Positions 38,864 to 47,224 of a stretch of 64,000 nt of DNA are shown here, piece by piece. How positions within the stretch are numbered: position 1 is the stretch's first letter; every line of letters starts with the position of its first letter. Source of the stretch: JAEMQF01 sp963850525. GTDB taxonomy: Bacteria > Pseudomonadota > Gammaproteobacteria > Burkholderiales > Burkholderiaceae_C. Made by a program: the position numbers and the translations under genes. The notes beneath the pieces were generated by a model that searched no databases, had not been told where the DNA came from, and was given only the letters and a program-made list of their open reading frames with translations. The stretch lies in contig CAWKLQ010000008.1 in NCBI GenBank assembly GCA_963850525.1, positions 310,001 through 374,000 on the forward strand, given 5' to 3'.

Positions 38864-40546
38864 ATGAGCACACTGCACTTGACCCGCCTGGCCGCACTCG
38901 CGCTGGTCGGTTTGGCCCTCGGAGCTAATGCACAACTCGCTTCGCCACCGGAGATGAGCGCTGCCGAGTTGGCGATCGGCAAGCGGATTTATTTCGAGCG
39001 CTGCGCCGGCTGCCACGGCGTGCTGCGCAAGGGCGCGACCGGCAAGAACCTCGAGCCGCACTGGGAGAAGAAGGCCGCCGATGGCACCGCGCAGGAGGGC
39101 GGGACGCTCAAGCTCGGCACGAACCGGCTGGAGAAGATCATCGGCATCGGCACCGAAGGCGGGATGGTCAACTACGACGACATCCTGAGCAAGGAAGAGA
39201 TCAACATCATGGCGCGCTACATCCAGCAGGTGCCCGATGTGCCGCCGGAGTTCAGCCTGAAGGACATGCAGGCGAGCTGGAAGTTGATTGTTCCAGTCGA
39301 CCAGCGGCCGAAGAAGCAGCAGAGCAAGGTCAACTTGAAGAACGTGTTCGCGGTGACGCTGCGCGACACCGGCGAACTCGCGCTGATCGACGGCGACACG
39401 AAACAGATCTGGGAAATCCTCAAGACCGGCTACGCCGTGCACATCTCGCGCATGTCGCTGTCCGGCCGCTACGTGTACACGGTGGGCCGCGACGGCCTGG
39501 TCACGTTGATCGACATGTGGTTCGAAAAGCCGACGACGGTGGCGACGATCCGCATGGGTTCGGACGCACGATCGGTGGAAACGTCCAAGTTCAAGGGCTT
39601 CGAAGACAAGTACCTGATCGGCGGCAGCTACTGGCCGCCGCAGTACTCGATCATGGACGGCGATACGTTGAAGCCGCTCAAGGTCATTTCCACGCGCGGC
39701 ATGACGGTCGACGGCGAGTACCACCCCGAGCCGCGCGTCGCCTCGATCGTGGCTTCGCACATCAAGCCGGAGTGGGTGGTCAACGTCAAGGAGACCGGGC
39801 AGATCCTGCTGGTGGACTACAGCGACATCAAGAACCTGAAGACGACAACGATCGAATCCGCCAAGTTCCTGCACGACGGCGGCTGGGACGCGAGCAAGCG
39901 CTACTTCATGGTCGCGGCGAATGCGTCGAACAAGGTTGCTGCAGTGGACACCAAGACCGGCAAGCTCGCCGCGCTGATCGACACCGCAAAGATTCCGCAC
40001 CCCGGGCGCGGCGCGAACTTCAACCACCCGAAGTTCGGCCCGGTATGGGCCACCGGCCACCTCGGCGGCGCTGCGGTGTCGCTGATCTCCACCGCGTCGG
40101 ACAAAAAGGAACACGCCAAGTACAAGCTGCACAACTGGAAGGTCGTCGAGGAACTGAAGATGCCCGGCGCGGGCAACCTGTTCGTGAAGACGCACCCGAA
40201 GTCCAGCCACCTCTGGGCGGACATGCCGATGAACCCGGAGCGCGAGAACGCCGAGTCGGTGCATGTGTATGCGCTGAACGACCTGGGCAAGCCGCCGGTG
40301 AAGCTCGACGTCGCCAAGGACTCGGGCCTGCCGGTGACGAAAGCACTGCGTCGGGCCGTGCACCCCGAATACAGCCAAGACGGCAGCGAAGTGTGGATAT
40401 CGCTCTGGGGCGGCAAGACCGATCAGTCGGCGATCGTGATCTATGACGACAAGACCTTGAAGCTGAAGAAGGTGATCACCGATCCGAAGATGATCACGCC
40501 CACCGGCAAGTTCAACGTCTGGAACACGCAGCAAGACATTTACTGA
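38864..40546 (+). CDS. nirS: Cytochrome cd1 nitrite reductase
   Basis: 560 aa, intact. A cleavable signal peptide (MSTLHLTRLAALALVGLALG) precedes a cytochrome c domain with CAGCH at residues 47-51 and a C-terminal eight-bladed d1-heme propeller. Family landmarks include GRYVYTVGRDGLVTLIDMWF, GGSYWPPQYSIMDGDTLKPL and HPEPRVASIVASHIKPEWVV, whose histidines correspond to the active-site pair of known NirS. It reduces nitrite to nitric oxide in the periplasm. It leads a run of ten nir genes that build and insert heme d1. Confidence 0.97.
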   Translation: MSTLHLTRLAALALVGLALGANAQLASPPEMSAAELAIGKRIYFERCAGCHGVLRKGATGKNLEPHWEKKAADGTAQEGGTLKLGTNRLEKIIGIGTEGGMVNYDDILSKEEINIMARYIQQVPDVPPEFSLKDMQASWKLIVPVDQRPKKQQSKVNLKNVFAVTLRDTGELALIDGDTKQIWEILKTGYAVHISRMSLSGRYVYTVGRDGLVTLIDMWFEKPTTVATIRMGSDARSVETSKFKGFEDKYLIGGSYWPPQYSIMDGDTLKPLKVISTRGMTVDGEYHPEPRVASIVASHIKPEWVVNVKETGQILLVDYSDIKNLKTTTIESAKFLHDGGWDASKRYFMVAANASNKVAAVDTKTGKLAALIDTAKIPHPGRGANFNHPKFGPVWATGHLGGAAVSLISTASDKKEHAKYKLHNWKVVEELKMPGAGNLFVKTHPKSSHLWADMPMNPERENAESVHVYALNDLGKPPVKLDVAKDSGLPVTKALRRAVHPEYSQDGSEVWISLWGGKTDQSAIVIYDDKTLKLKKVITDPKMITPTGKFNVWNTQQDIY

Positions 40547-40565
40547 CCGGCTTCGGGCGCGTGCC

Positions 40566-41162
40566 ATGAACAACAACAACTCCAGCGGCGCTGCGGTCGG
40601 CCTGTGGCAGCGCCTGCGCCGGCCCTCGGCGAAATATTCGCTGGTGACTCTGCTGGTGCTCGGCGCTTTCGCCGGCGTGATCTTCTGGGGCGGCTTTCAC
40701 ACCATCGTCGAGGCCACCAACACCGAGACGTTTTGCATCGGCTGCCACGAGATGCGACTGAACGTCTACGCCGAGTACCAGAAGACCATCCACTACAACA
40801 ACCGCACGGGCGTGCGCGCCACCTGCCCCGATTGCCATGTGCCGCGCGAATGGGGGCCGAAGATGATCCGCAAGGTCCAGGCCACGCGCGAGCTGTACGG
40901 CAAGGTGATGGGAACGATAGACACCCGCGAAAAGTTCGAAGCGCGGCGCCTGAGCCTGGCCGAGAACGAGTGGAAGCGCATGAAAGCGAACGACTCGCTC
41001 GAATGCCGCAACTGCCATTCGCTGGTCAGCATGGACGCCGAGAAGCAAAAACCACGAGCGAAGAGGTCGCACGAACTCGCGGTGAAGAACAAGGACACGT
41101 GCATCGACTGCCACAAGGGCATCGCGCACCACAAGCCCCAGGGCATGAAAGAAGAGGACTGA
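40566..41162 (+). CDS. nirT: NapC/NirT-type tetraheme cytochrome c
   Basis: 198 aa, intact. One N-terminal membrane anchor (SLVTLLVLGAFAGVIFWGGF) and four heme motifs: CIGCH (57-61), CPDCH, CRNCH and CIDCH. The NapC/NirT family takes electrons from quinol at the inner membrane and passes them to periplasmic reductases; here NirS, or the following cytochrome, is the likely recipient. It begins 19 bp after nirS. Confidence 0.93.
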   Translation: MNNNNSSGAAVGLWQRLRRPSAKYSLVTLLVLGAFAGVIFWGGFHTIVEATNTETFCIGCHEMRLNVYAEYQKTIHYNNRTGVRATCPDCHVPREWGPKMIRKVQATRELYGKVMGTIDTREKFEARRLSLAENEWKRMKANDSLECRNCHSLVSMDAEKQKPRAKRSHELAVKNKDTCIDCHKGIAHHKPQGMKEED

Positions 41163-41167
41163 GCATC

Positions 41168-42038
41168 ATGAAACTTCAACCCCTGCATCTGGCTTGCCGG
41201 CGCGGCCGGCCTGTTGCTCGCGGCCGCGGCGCACGGCGCCGGCCCTGACTGGGGCAAGGTACCGGGCAAGACGATCACGCTGTTCTACCCCGGCGTCTCG
41301 CCACTGGAGTGGGTCACCAAGGGCGCAGAACACGGCGGTGCACGCGCCATGCGCAAGGGCGAGTCCTGCGCAAGTTGCCACCACGACGAAGCGGCAGACA
41401 TGGGCAAAAAGATGGCGACCGGCCAGAAGATCGAGCCCAAGCCGATCAAGGGCAAGGCCGGTTCGATTCCCGTGAACGTGCAGGCCGCGCACGACGGCGC
41501 GAACCTGTACCTGCGCTTCAGCTGGAAGCAGCCGCCAGGGGGCGCCGACAAGATGGACAAGGACAACGCCGTCAAGCTCGCCTTCATGTTAGAGGACAAC
41601 AAGGTCCCGGGCGCGAACCTGTCGGGCTGCTGGGAGACCTGCCACGTCGATGCGCGCACCATGCCCGACGCCAAGGACGACAAGAAGACCAAGTACGTGA
41701 AGGACGGGAATCTGGCGAGCGGCGTCTATTACGACCTGGTGCAGTGGACATCGAAGGGCGCGAAGTTCGACGGCCATGTCGCCGACAAGCGCGTCATGGA
41801 AGGCGGCAAGGCGCTGATCGAGGCCAAAGGCGAGAAGAAGGGCGACGAGTGGACGGTCACGTTCACGCGCAAGCTCGCCGGCGGTGGCGAAGGCGACATC
41901 GCGCTAGCCTCGGGCAAGACCGTCAACTTCGGTTTTGCGATCCACGACGACCACACGCTCGGGCGCTTTCACCACGTCTCGCTCGGCTACACGCTGGGCA
42001 TCGATGCGAAGGCCGACATCGCCGCGGCCAAGCAGTGA
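41168..42038 (+). CDS. nirB: NirB-type diheme cytochrome c-552 (frameshift in signal peptide)
   Basis: The mature part is 270 aa: CASCHHDEA carries one heme motif, and GCWETCHVDA a second, unusual C-x3-C-H site. The remaining beta-rich domain (AAHDGANLYLRFSWKQPPGG onward) matches the heme-binding fold shared by cytochrome c-552 and ethylbenzene-dehydrogenase gamma subunits. In Pseudomonas stutzeri, nirB encodes such a cytochrome next to nirT. The start MKLQPLHL loses frame near 41193 before the signal core (LAGAAGLLLAAAAHGA). It lies 5 bp after nirT. Confidence 0.75.
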
Positions 42039-42079
42039 GGGCCGGCGCAGCAGCCTTGCCGCCGTCCCGGGAGCAGCGC

Positions 42080-42419
42080 ATGCAACGTCGCACCCTGTGC
42101 CGCCGGATCTCGGGCCTGCTGCTTTGCGGCGCGGTCGCTTGGCCGCGCAGTGCCGCGGCGCAGACCGTCGAAGTCGCGATCCAGGACTACAAATACGCTC
42201 CCAGCTGCGTTGACGATCAAGGTGGGAACCACGGTGAAGTGGCTGAACAACGAGAAGCGCACCACGCACTCGATCCTGTTTACCGGGCCGGGGGGGTTCG
42301 AGAGCGAGCGCATCTTTCCCGGCGAGTCCTGGCAACGCACGTTTGACCGACCCGGCACCTATCCGTACACGTGCGGCCCGCACCCCGAGATGAAGGGGCA
42401 AGTCGTGGTTGCCGAGTGA
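42080..42419 (+). CDS. Type 1 copper protein (amicyanin/plastocyanin-like; frameshifted)
   Basis: About 112 aa. A signal peptide (ISGLLLCGAVAWPRSAAAQ) precedes a cupredoxin domain: VGTTVKWLNNEKRTTHSILF with the first His ligand, and TYPYTCGPHPEMKGQVVVAE with Cys, His and Met in the C-x2-H-x2-M order of amicyanin-type sites. The frame breaks near 42200, between QDYKYAP and ALTIKVG. A small blue copper protein inside the nir cluster is a plausible electron donor to NirS. No such gene is standard in nirS clusters, so this is noteworthy. Confidence 0.75.
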
Positions 42420-42431
42420 GAGGAAGAAACA

Positions 42432-42833
42432 ATGTGCACTCGCCGGCGCACGATTTTCAAGACCCTCGAATCGCTTCGGCTGGCCGCGCTCGCCCTGCTC
42501 GCCATCGCGCCGGGCGTTGGGGCTCAGGGCGCGACAAGCGTGCCGCCGGTCGAGACCCGCGCCGCCGGCGCGCGCGAAGTGGCGCTGGTTCGGCTCGTGC
42601 GACAGGACTGCGGTTCGTGTCACGGCATGCGCCTCACGGGTGGCCTTGGCCCGGCGCTGACGCGAGAGGCGTTGGCAGACAAGCCCGTCGAAGGATTGGC
42701 GGCGACGATTTTCCAGGGCCGCCCTGGAACGCCCATGCCGGGCTGGCGCGCCATGCTGAGCGCTGCCGATTCGCTGTGGATTGCCGAGCAATTGTTGCGC
42801 GGCTTCCCTGAAGAACAAGAGGTGCGGCGGTGA
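42432..42833 (+). CDS. nirC: Cytochrome c NirC
   Basis: 133 aa, intact. A signal peptide (LRLAALALLAIAPGVGAQ) is followed by a single-heme domain with CGSCH at 60-64 and a Met in a GTPMPGW context as the sixth ligand. NirC is a periplasmic c-type cytochrome that supports late steps of heme d1 maturation. Its stop overlaps the nirF start by 4 bp. Confidence 0.88.
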   Translation: MCTRRRTIFKTLESLRLAALALLAIAPGVGAQGATSVPPVETRAAGAREVALVRLVRQDCGSCHGMRLTGGLGPALTREALADKPVEGLAATIFQGRPGTPMPGWRAMLSAADSLWIAEQLLRGFPEEQEVRR

Positions 42834-44035
42834 AGCGGCGCGACGTGCTGGCTCGGCTGGGCGCCACACCTGCCGGCGTGCTGCTCGGCGGCTGCGCCGC
42901 CGCGCCTGCCGCGCAAGTCACCGGAACGGGCGACCTCGGTGTGGTGATCGAGCGCGCGCGCGGCACGCTGGCGATCGTCAACACCAGTTCGCGCACCCTG
43001 CTCGCGGAAGTCCCGGGCCTCGGTGACCTGTCGCACGCATCGGTGGTGTTCTCGCGCGACGCCGCTTTCGCCTATGTGTTCGGGCGCGACGGCGGCCTCA
43101 CCAAGGTGAACCTGCTCGCGCGCCGCATCGAAGCGCGGCTGATGCAGGCCGGCAATTCGATCGGCGGCGCGATTTCGGCCGACGGCACGCTGGTCGCTGC
43201 GCAGAACTACACGCCGGGCGGCGTGAAGGTGTTCGACGCGCGAACGCTCGAGCTCGTTGCCGACCTCCCGGCGCAGATCGCTCTGCCGGGCGAGCCCGCG
43301 AAACTGTCGCGCGTCGTCGGCCTGGTCGACTTGCCGGGCAGGCGCTTCGCCTTCAGCCTGTTCGACGGCAACGCGATCTGGATCGCCGACCTGTCCGACC
43401 CGGCGCGCCCCGTCGTCACGAAGCTGACTGACATCGGACGCCAGCCCTACGACGCCCTCGTCACATCCGACGGGCGCTACTACATCGCCGGCCTGTTCGG
43501 CGAAGACGGCCTGGCGCTCGTCGACTTGTGGGAACCCGTACCCCGCGTGCGGCGCATCCTCGCCGGTTACGGGCGCGGCGAGCAACCGCTGCCCGTGTAC
43601 AAGATGCCGCACCTGCGCGGCTGGGCCGTCGCGGGTCGCCACGCCTACCTGCCGGCGATCGGCCGGCATGAAGTGCTCGTGGTGGACACGGCAACGTGGC
43701 AGGAAGTGGGCCGCATTGCGGTTGCCGGCCAGCCCGTGTTCGTGATGGCGCAGCCCGATGGGCGCCAGGTCTGGGTCAACTTCGCGGTGCCCGACTACGA
43801 CCGCGTCCAGGTCATCGCCACGCTCACGCAGAGAGTCGTGCAGACGCTCTCTCCGGGCAAGGCCGTGCTGCACATGGAGTTCACGCCGCGCGGTGAGGCG
43901 GTATGGATCAGCTCGCGCGACGCGAACCGCGTCTCGGTGATCGATACGCAGCGCTTCGACACGCTCGCCACACTCGCCATCGACTCGCCCAGCGGTGTGT
44001 TCTTCACGAGCCGCGCGGCGCGGCTGGGCTTCTAG
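42830..44035 (+). CDS. nirF: Heme d1 biosynthesis protein NirF
   Basis: 401 aa, intact. The N-terminus has an RR motif and a lipobox-like GVLLGGC (Cys 22), suggesting Tat export with lipid attachment. The rest is an eight-bladed d1-type propeller, as in NirS: GDLSHASVVFSRDAAFAYVF, GRDGGLTKVNLLAR, AQNYTPGGVKVFDAR and QPVFVMAQPDGRQVWVNFAV. NirF binds precursors of heme d1 in the periplasm and is needed for its synthesis. Confidence 0.92.
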   Translation: MKRRDVLARLGATPAGVLLGGCAAAPAAQVTGTGDLGVVIERARGTLAIVNTSSRTLLAEVPGLGDLSHASVVFSRDAAFAYVFGRDGGLTKVNLLARRIEARLMQAGNSIGGAISADGTLVAAQNYTPGGVKVFDARTLELVADLPAQIALPGEPAKLSRVVGLVDLPGRRFAFSLFDGNAIWIADLSDPARPVVTKLTDIGRQPYDALVTSDGRYYIAGLFGEDGLALVDLWEPVPRVRRILAGYGRGEQPLPVYKMPHLRGWAVAGRHAYLPAIGRHEVLVVDTATWQEVGRIAVAGQPVFVMAQPDGRQVWVNFAVPDYDRVQVIATLTQRVVQTLSPGKAVLHMEFTPRGEAVWISSRDANRVSVIDTQRFDTLATLAIDSPSGVFFTSRAARLGF

Positions 44036-44043
44036 GGCATCCC

Positions 44044-45042
44044 ATGGACATGCGGGTTCGCGACCCCCTGCGCTTCACGCTGCTGAACGATTGGCAGCGA
44101 GAGTTCCCGCTCGTCGCGAATCCGTTTGCCGCGATCGGCGAATCTTGCGGCGCGGCAGAGGCCGAAGTGATCGCGCAGTACCGTGCGTTGCTGCAGTGCG
44201 GTGCGATCAGCCGCATCGGCGGCGTCTGGAGCGCCGGTGCCGGCGGCGCCGCGTTGCTTTGCGCGTTTGCCGTTCCGCCGCAGCAGCTGGAGGCGGTGGC
44301 CGCGCTCGTCTGCGCGGAACCGGGGGTGAACCACAACTACGAGCGCGAACACCGCTACAACCTGTGGTTCGTGATCACCGGGCGCGACGCCGCCGCAGTG
44401 GCGCGATCCGTGGACGCGCTCGAAGCGTTGACCGGTTGTGCCGCATTGCGCCTGCGAATGCAGCGCGCGTATCGCATCGACCTCGGATTCGACCTGCGCG
44501 ATGAACTCGCCGCGGGTGGCCCGGCGGCGAGGCAAGACAGCCCCGCCGTGGCGCACACTGACACGCCTCTTGCCGCGCTGCTCGAGCACGGACTCCTCCT
44601 GGTGCCGCAACCCTATGACTCGTGGGCCGACACCCTGTGCCAAAGCCGCACGCAGGTGCTCGCCACCTTGCAGCGTTGGTTGCGGCAAGGCACATTGCGC
44701 CGCTTCGGCGTGATCGTGCGCCACCAAGAGGCCGGTTTCACGCACAACGCGATGACGGTGTTCGACGTGCCCGACGCTGAAGTCGACCGCTGCGGCGCGC
44801 TGCTCGCGGGCCAACGCGGCGTGACGCTCGCCTACCGGCGCGAGCGCGCCACCGGCTGGCCGTACAACCTGTACTGCATGGTGCACGGCCGCGACCGGAA
44901 CGCAGTGCGCGCCGCAATCGCCGCAGCCTCCACAAACTGCGGACTCCAGGTCCACCCGAGCACGGTGTTGTTCAGCCGGCGCCGCTTCAAACAAGGCGGA
45001 GCCAGCTACTTTCGCCACTCCTGCAAGGAAGCACTGGCATGA
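44044..45042 (+). CDS. nirDL: Fused siroheme decarboxylase subunits NirD-NirL
   Basis: 332 aa, intact. Two Lrp/AsnC-like (AHTH) halves are joined: LTLLNDWQREFPLVANPFAA ... NHNYEREHRYNLWFVITG, and LLEHGLLLVPQPYDSWADTL ... VTLAYRRERATGWPYNLYCM. Both halves carry the conserved YNLW/YNLY region with nearby His residues. NirDLGH proteins decarboxylate siroheme to didecarboxysiroheme. The D and L domains are a natural fusion, as in several Pseudomonas. It overlaps nirG by 4 bp. Confidence 0.9.
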   Translation: MDMRVRDPLRFTLLNDWQREFPLVANPFAAIGESCGAAEAEVIAQYRALLQCGAISRIGGVWSAGAGGAALLCAFAVPPQQLEAVAALVCAEPGVNHNYEREHRYNLWFVITGRDAAAVARSVDALEALTGCAALRLRMQRAYRIDLGFDLRDELAAGGPAARQDSPAVAHTDTPLAALLEHGLLLVPQPYDSWADTLCQSRTQVLATLQRWLRQGTLRRFGVIVRHQEAGFTHNAMTVFDVPDAEVDRCGALLAGQRGVTLAYRRERATGWPYNLYCMVHGRDRNAVRAAIAAASTNCGLQVHPSTVLFSRRRFKQGGASYFRHSCKEALA

Positions 45043-45545
45043 CGCGCGCTGACACCACCGCGAGCCTGGACCCGGCCGATGCACGCCTGCTGAACCGCCT
45101 GCACGATCACTTCCCGCTGACCGATCATCCGTTTGCCGCGATCGGCGCCGAACTCGGCAGCGACGAAGACTACGTGCTCGAACGCCTGCAGCGGCTGCTC
45201 GCGCAAGGCGTGCTGACGCGTTTCGGCCCGCTCTACCAGATCGAATCCGCCGGCGGCGCATTTGTACTCGCCGCGCTCGAAGTGCCGCCTGAGCGCTTCG
45301 ACGCCGTGGCGACCCTCGTCAACTCGCTTCCCGAGGTCGCGCACAACTATCGGCGCGAGCACGCCTTCAACATGTGGTTCGTCATCGCCGCCGATTCGCA
45401 AGAGCACGCTGACGCGGCACTCGCCCGCGTGGCGCAGCTCACCGGCCTGCACGTGCACGCCTTTCCGAAAGAACGAGAGTATTTCGTCGGGCTGCGCTTG
45501 CCGGTGCCGGGGGCAAGCGAGGGGGGTGGCCATGGCCCTGGATGA
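45039..45545 (+). CDS. nirG: Siroheme decarboxylase subunit NirG
   Basis: 168 aa, intact. An AHTH-type domain: HFPLTDHPFAAIGAELGSDE, LERLQRLLAQGVLTRFGPLY and EVAHNYRREHAFNMWFVIAA. It belongs to the same family as nirDL and nirH. The C-terminal 15 residues (PGASEGGGHGPG) are Gly-rich and overlap the nirH start by 14 bp. Confidence 0.9.
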   Translation: MTRADTTASLDPADARLLNRLHDHFPLTDHPFAAIGAELGSDEDYVLERLQRLLAQGVLTRFGPLYQIESAGGAFVLAALEVPPERFDAVATLVNSLPEVAHNYRREHAFNMWFVIAADSQEHADAALARVAQLTGLHVHAFPKEREYFVGLRLPVPGASEGGGHGPG

Positions 45546-46014
45546 TTTCGACCGCCGCCTCATCGCCGCCACGCAAAGCGGCCTGCCCCTCGTGCCGCGC
45601 CCCTATGAAGCGGTGGGCGCGACGCTCGGCGTGAGCGGCGAGGCAGTGCGCGAACGCTTTGCGCAGATGCTGAACAGTGGCCTGATGCGGCGCATCGGCG
45701 CGGTGCCGAATCACTATCGGCTCGGCTTTGTCGCCAACGGCATGACAGTGTGGGACGTCGACGATTCGCGCGTCGACGAACTCGGCGCCTTGGTCGGCGC
45801 ATTGAACGGCGTGAGCCATTGTTATCGCCGCCCGCGCGAGCTGCCGCGCTGGCCCTTCAATCTGTTCGCGATGCTGCACGGCCGCTCGCGCGACGAAGTC
45901 GAACGCCAGCGTGCCGAAGTGCGCACGCTGCTCGGCAACGCTTGCCGCGCCGACGACGTGCTGTATTCGACCGCGATCCTGAAAAAGACCGGCCTGCGCC
46001 TGTCCGAAAGTTGA
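45532..46014 (+). CDS. nirH: Siroheme decarboxylase subunit NirH
   Basis: 160 aa, intact. MALDDFDRRLIAATQSGLPL starts an AHTH domain with VGATLGVSGEAVRERFAQML, LGFVANGMTVWDVDDSRVDE and HCYRRPRELPRWPFNLFAML; the last Tyr/Phe-rich motif matches NirL/NirH. Together with NirDL and NirG it completes the siroheme decarboxylase. It is followed 2 bp later by nirJ. Confidence 0.9.
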   Translation: MALDDFDRRLIAATQSGLPLVPRPYEAVGATLGVSGEAVRERFAQMLNSGLMRRIGAVPNHYRLGFVANGMTVWDVDDSRVDELGALVGALNGVSHCYRRPRELPRWPFNLFAMLHGRSRDEVERQRAEVRTLLGNACRADDVLYSTAILKKTGLRLSES

Positions 46015-46016
46015 AC

Positions 46017-47222
46017 ATGTTCCGCATCAGCCAATTCATGCGCCTGCTCGCCACTGCTGAGCGGCAAGGCACCATGACACCGTCGCGGCGGGCCCAACCG
46101 CCCGGTCCGGTGGTGATCTGGAACCTGATCCGGCGCTGCAACCTGACGTGCAAACACTGCTATGCGCTCTCCGCTGACCATGACTACGCAGGCGAGCTGT
46201 CGAGTGCCGAAGTCTTTGCCGTCATGGACGACTTGAAGGCGTACCGCGTCCCAGTGCTGATCCTCTCCGGCGGCGAACCACTGCTGCGGCCCGACCTGTT
46301 CGACATCGCCGCCCGCGCCAAGGCGATGCGCTTCTACGTCGGCCTGTCGAGCAACGGCACGCTCATCGACGCGCCCACAGCCGAGCGCATCGCGGCTGCG
46401 CAATTCGACTATGTGGGAATCAGCCTGGACGGCCTGGCCGCGACGCACGACAAGTTCCGCCGCCTGGACGGCGCGTTCGCGCGCAGCCTGGCCGGCGTGC
46501 GCCTGCTGCGCGAGCACGGCGTGAAGATCGGCCTGCGCTTCACGATGACGGCGCTGAACGCGCACGACCTGCCGGCGCTGCTGCAGCTGATGCGCGACGA
46601 GCACGTCGCGAAGTTCTACTTCTCGCACCTGAACTACGCCGGCCGCGGCAACATTCACCGCGCCAAGGACGCGCAGTTCGTCGCAACGCGCGACGCGCTC
46701 GATCTGCTTTTCGAGCGCGCCTGGGCCGAGGCGCGCGACGGGCGCGACGAAGAGTACGTCACCGGCAACAACGACGCCGACGGGCCCTACCTGCTGCAGT
46801 GGGTGCAGCGGCGCTTCCCGCGCTGGAGCGAGGGCTTACGCGAGCATCTCGTCGCCTGGGGCGGCAATTCGAGCGGCGTGAACGTCGCGAACATCGACAA
46901 CCTGGGCAACGTGCACCCCGACACGATGTGGTGGCACCACACGCTGGGCAATGTGCGGCAGCGCCCGTTCTCCGCGATCTGGGCCGACACGACCGACCCC
47001 CTGATGGCGGGCTTGAAGGCGAAGCCGCGCCCGGTGCAAGGGCGCTGCGCGAAATGCAGGCACTTCGACATCTGCGCCGGCAATACGCGCGTGCGTGCGC
47101 AGCAGGTCACTGGCAACCCCTGGGCCGAGGACCCGGGCTGCTACCTCAGCGACGCCGAGATCGGCGTCACAGCGGGCGCCAAGCGCATCGCCCTGACCCC
47201 GTTTGCCACCGTGGAGCATTGA
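46017..47222 (+). CDS. nirJ: Heme d1 biosynthesis radical SAM protein NirJ
   Basis: 401 aa, intact. The radical SAM cluster motif is IRRCNLTCKHCYALSADHDY (CxxxCxxC), then ILSGGEPLLRPDLFDIAARA. A C-terminal SPASM-like segment contains PVQGRCAKCRHFDICAGNTR. NirJ exchanges two propionate side chains of didecarboxysiroheme for oxo groups. The stop lies 2 bp from the nirN ATG. Confidence 0.94.
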   Translation: MFRISQFMRLLATAERQGTMTPSRRAQPPGPVVIWNLIRRCNLTCKHCYALSADHDYAGELSSAEVFAVMDDLKAYRVPVLILSGGEPLLRPDLFDIAARAKAMRFYVGLSSNGTLIDAPTAERIAAAQFDYVGISLDGLAATHDKFRRLDGAFARSLAGVRLLREHGVKIGLRFTMTALNAHDLPALLQLMRDEHVAKFYFSHLNYAGRGNIHRAKDAQFVATRDALDLLFERAWAEARDGRDEEYVTGNNDADGPYLLQWVQRRFPRWSEGLREHLVAWGGNSSGVNVANIDNLGNVHPDTMWWHHTLGNVRQRPFSAIWADTTDPLMAGLKAKPRPVQGRCAKCRHFDICAGNTRVRAQQVTGNPWAEDPGCYLSDAEIGVTAGAKRIALTPFATVEH

Positions 47223-47224
47223 GC

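Noticed and set aside
38864..40546. Whether this gene is nirN rather than nirS
   Set aside because: It carries the paired active-site histidines in the NirS context and the GGSYWPPQYSIMDG signature; the nirN paralog is separately present at 47225.
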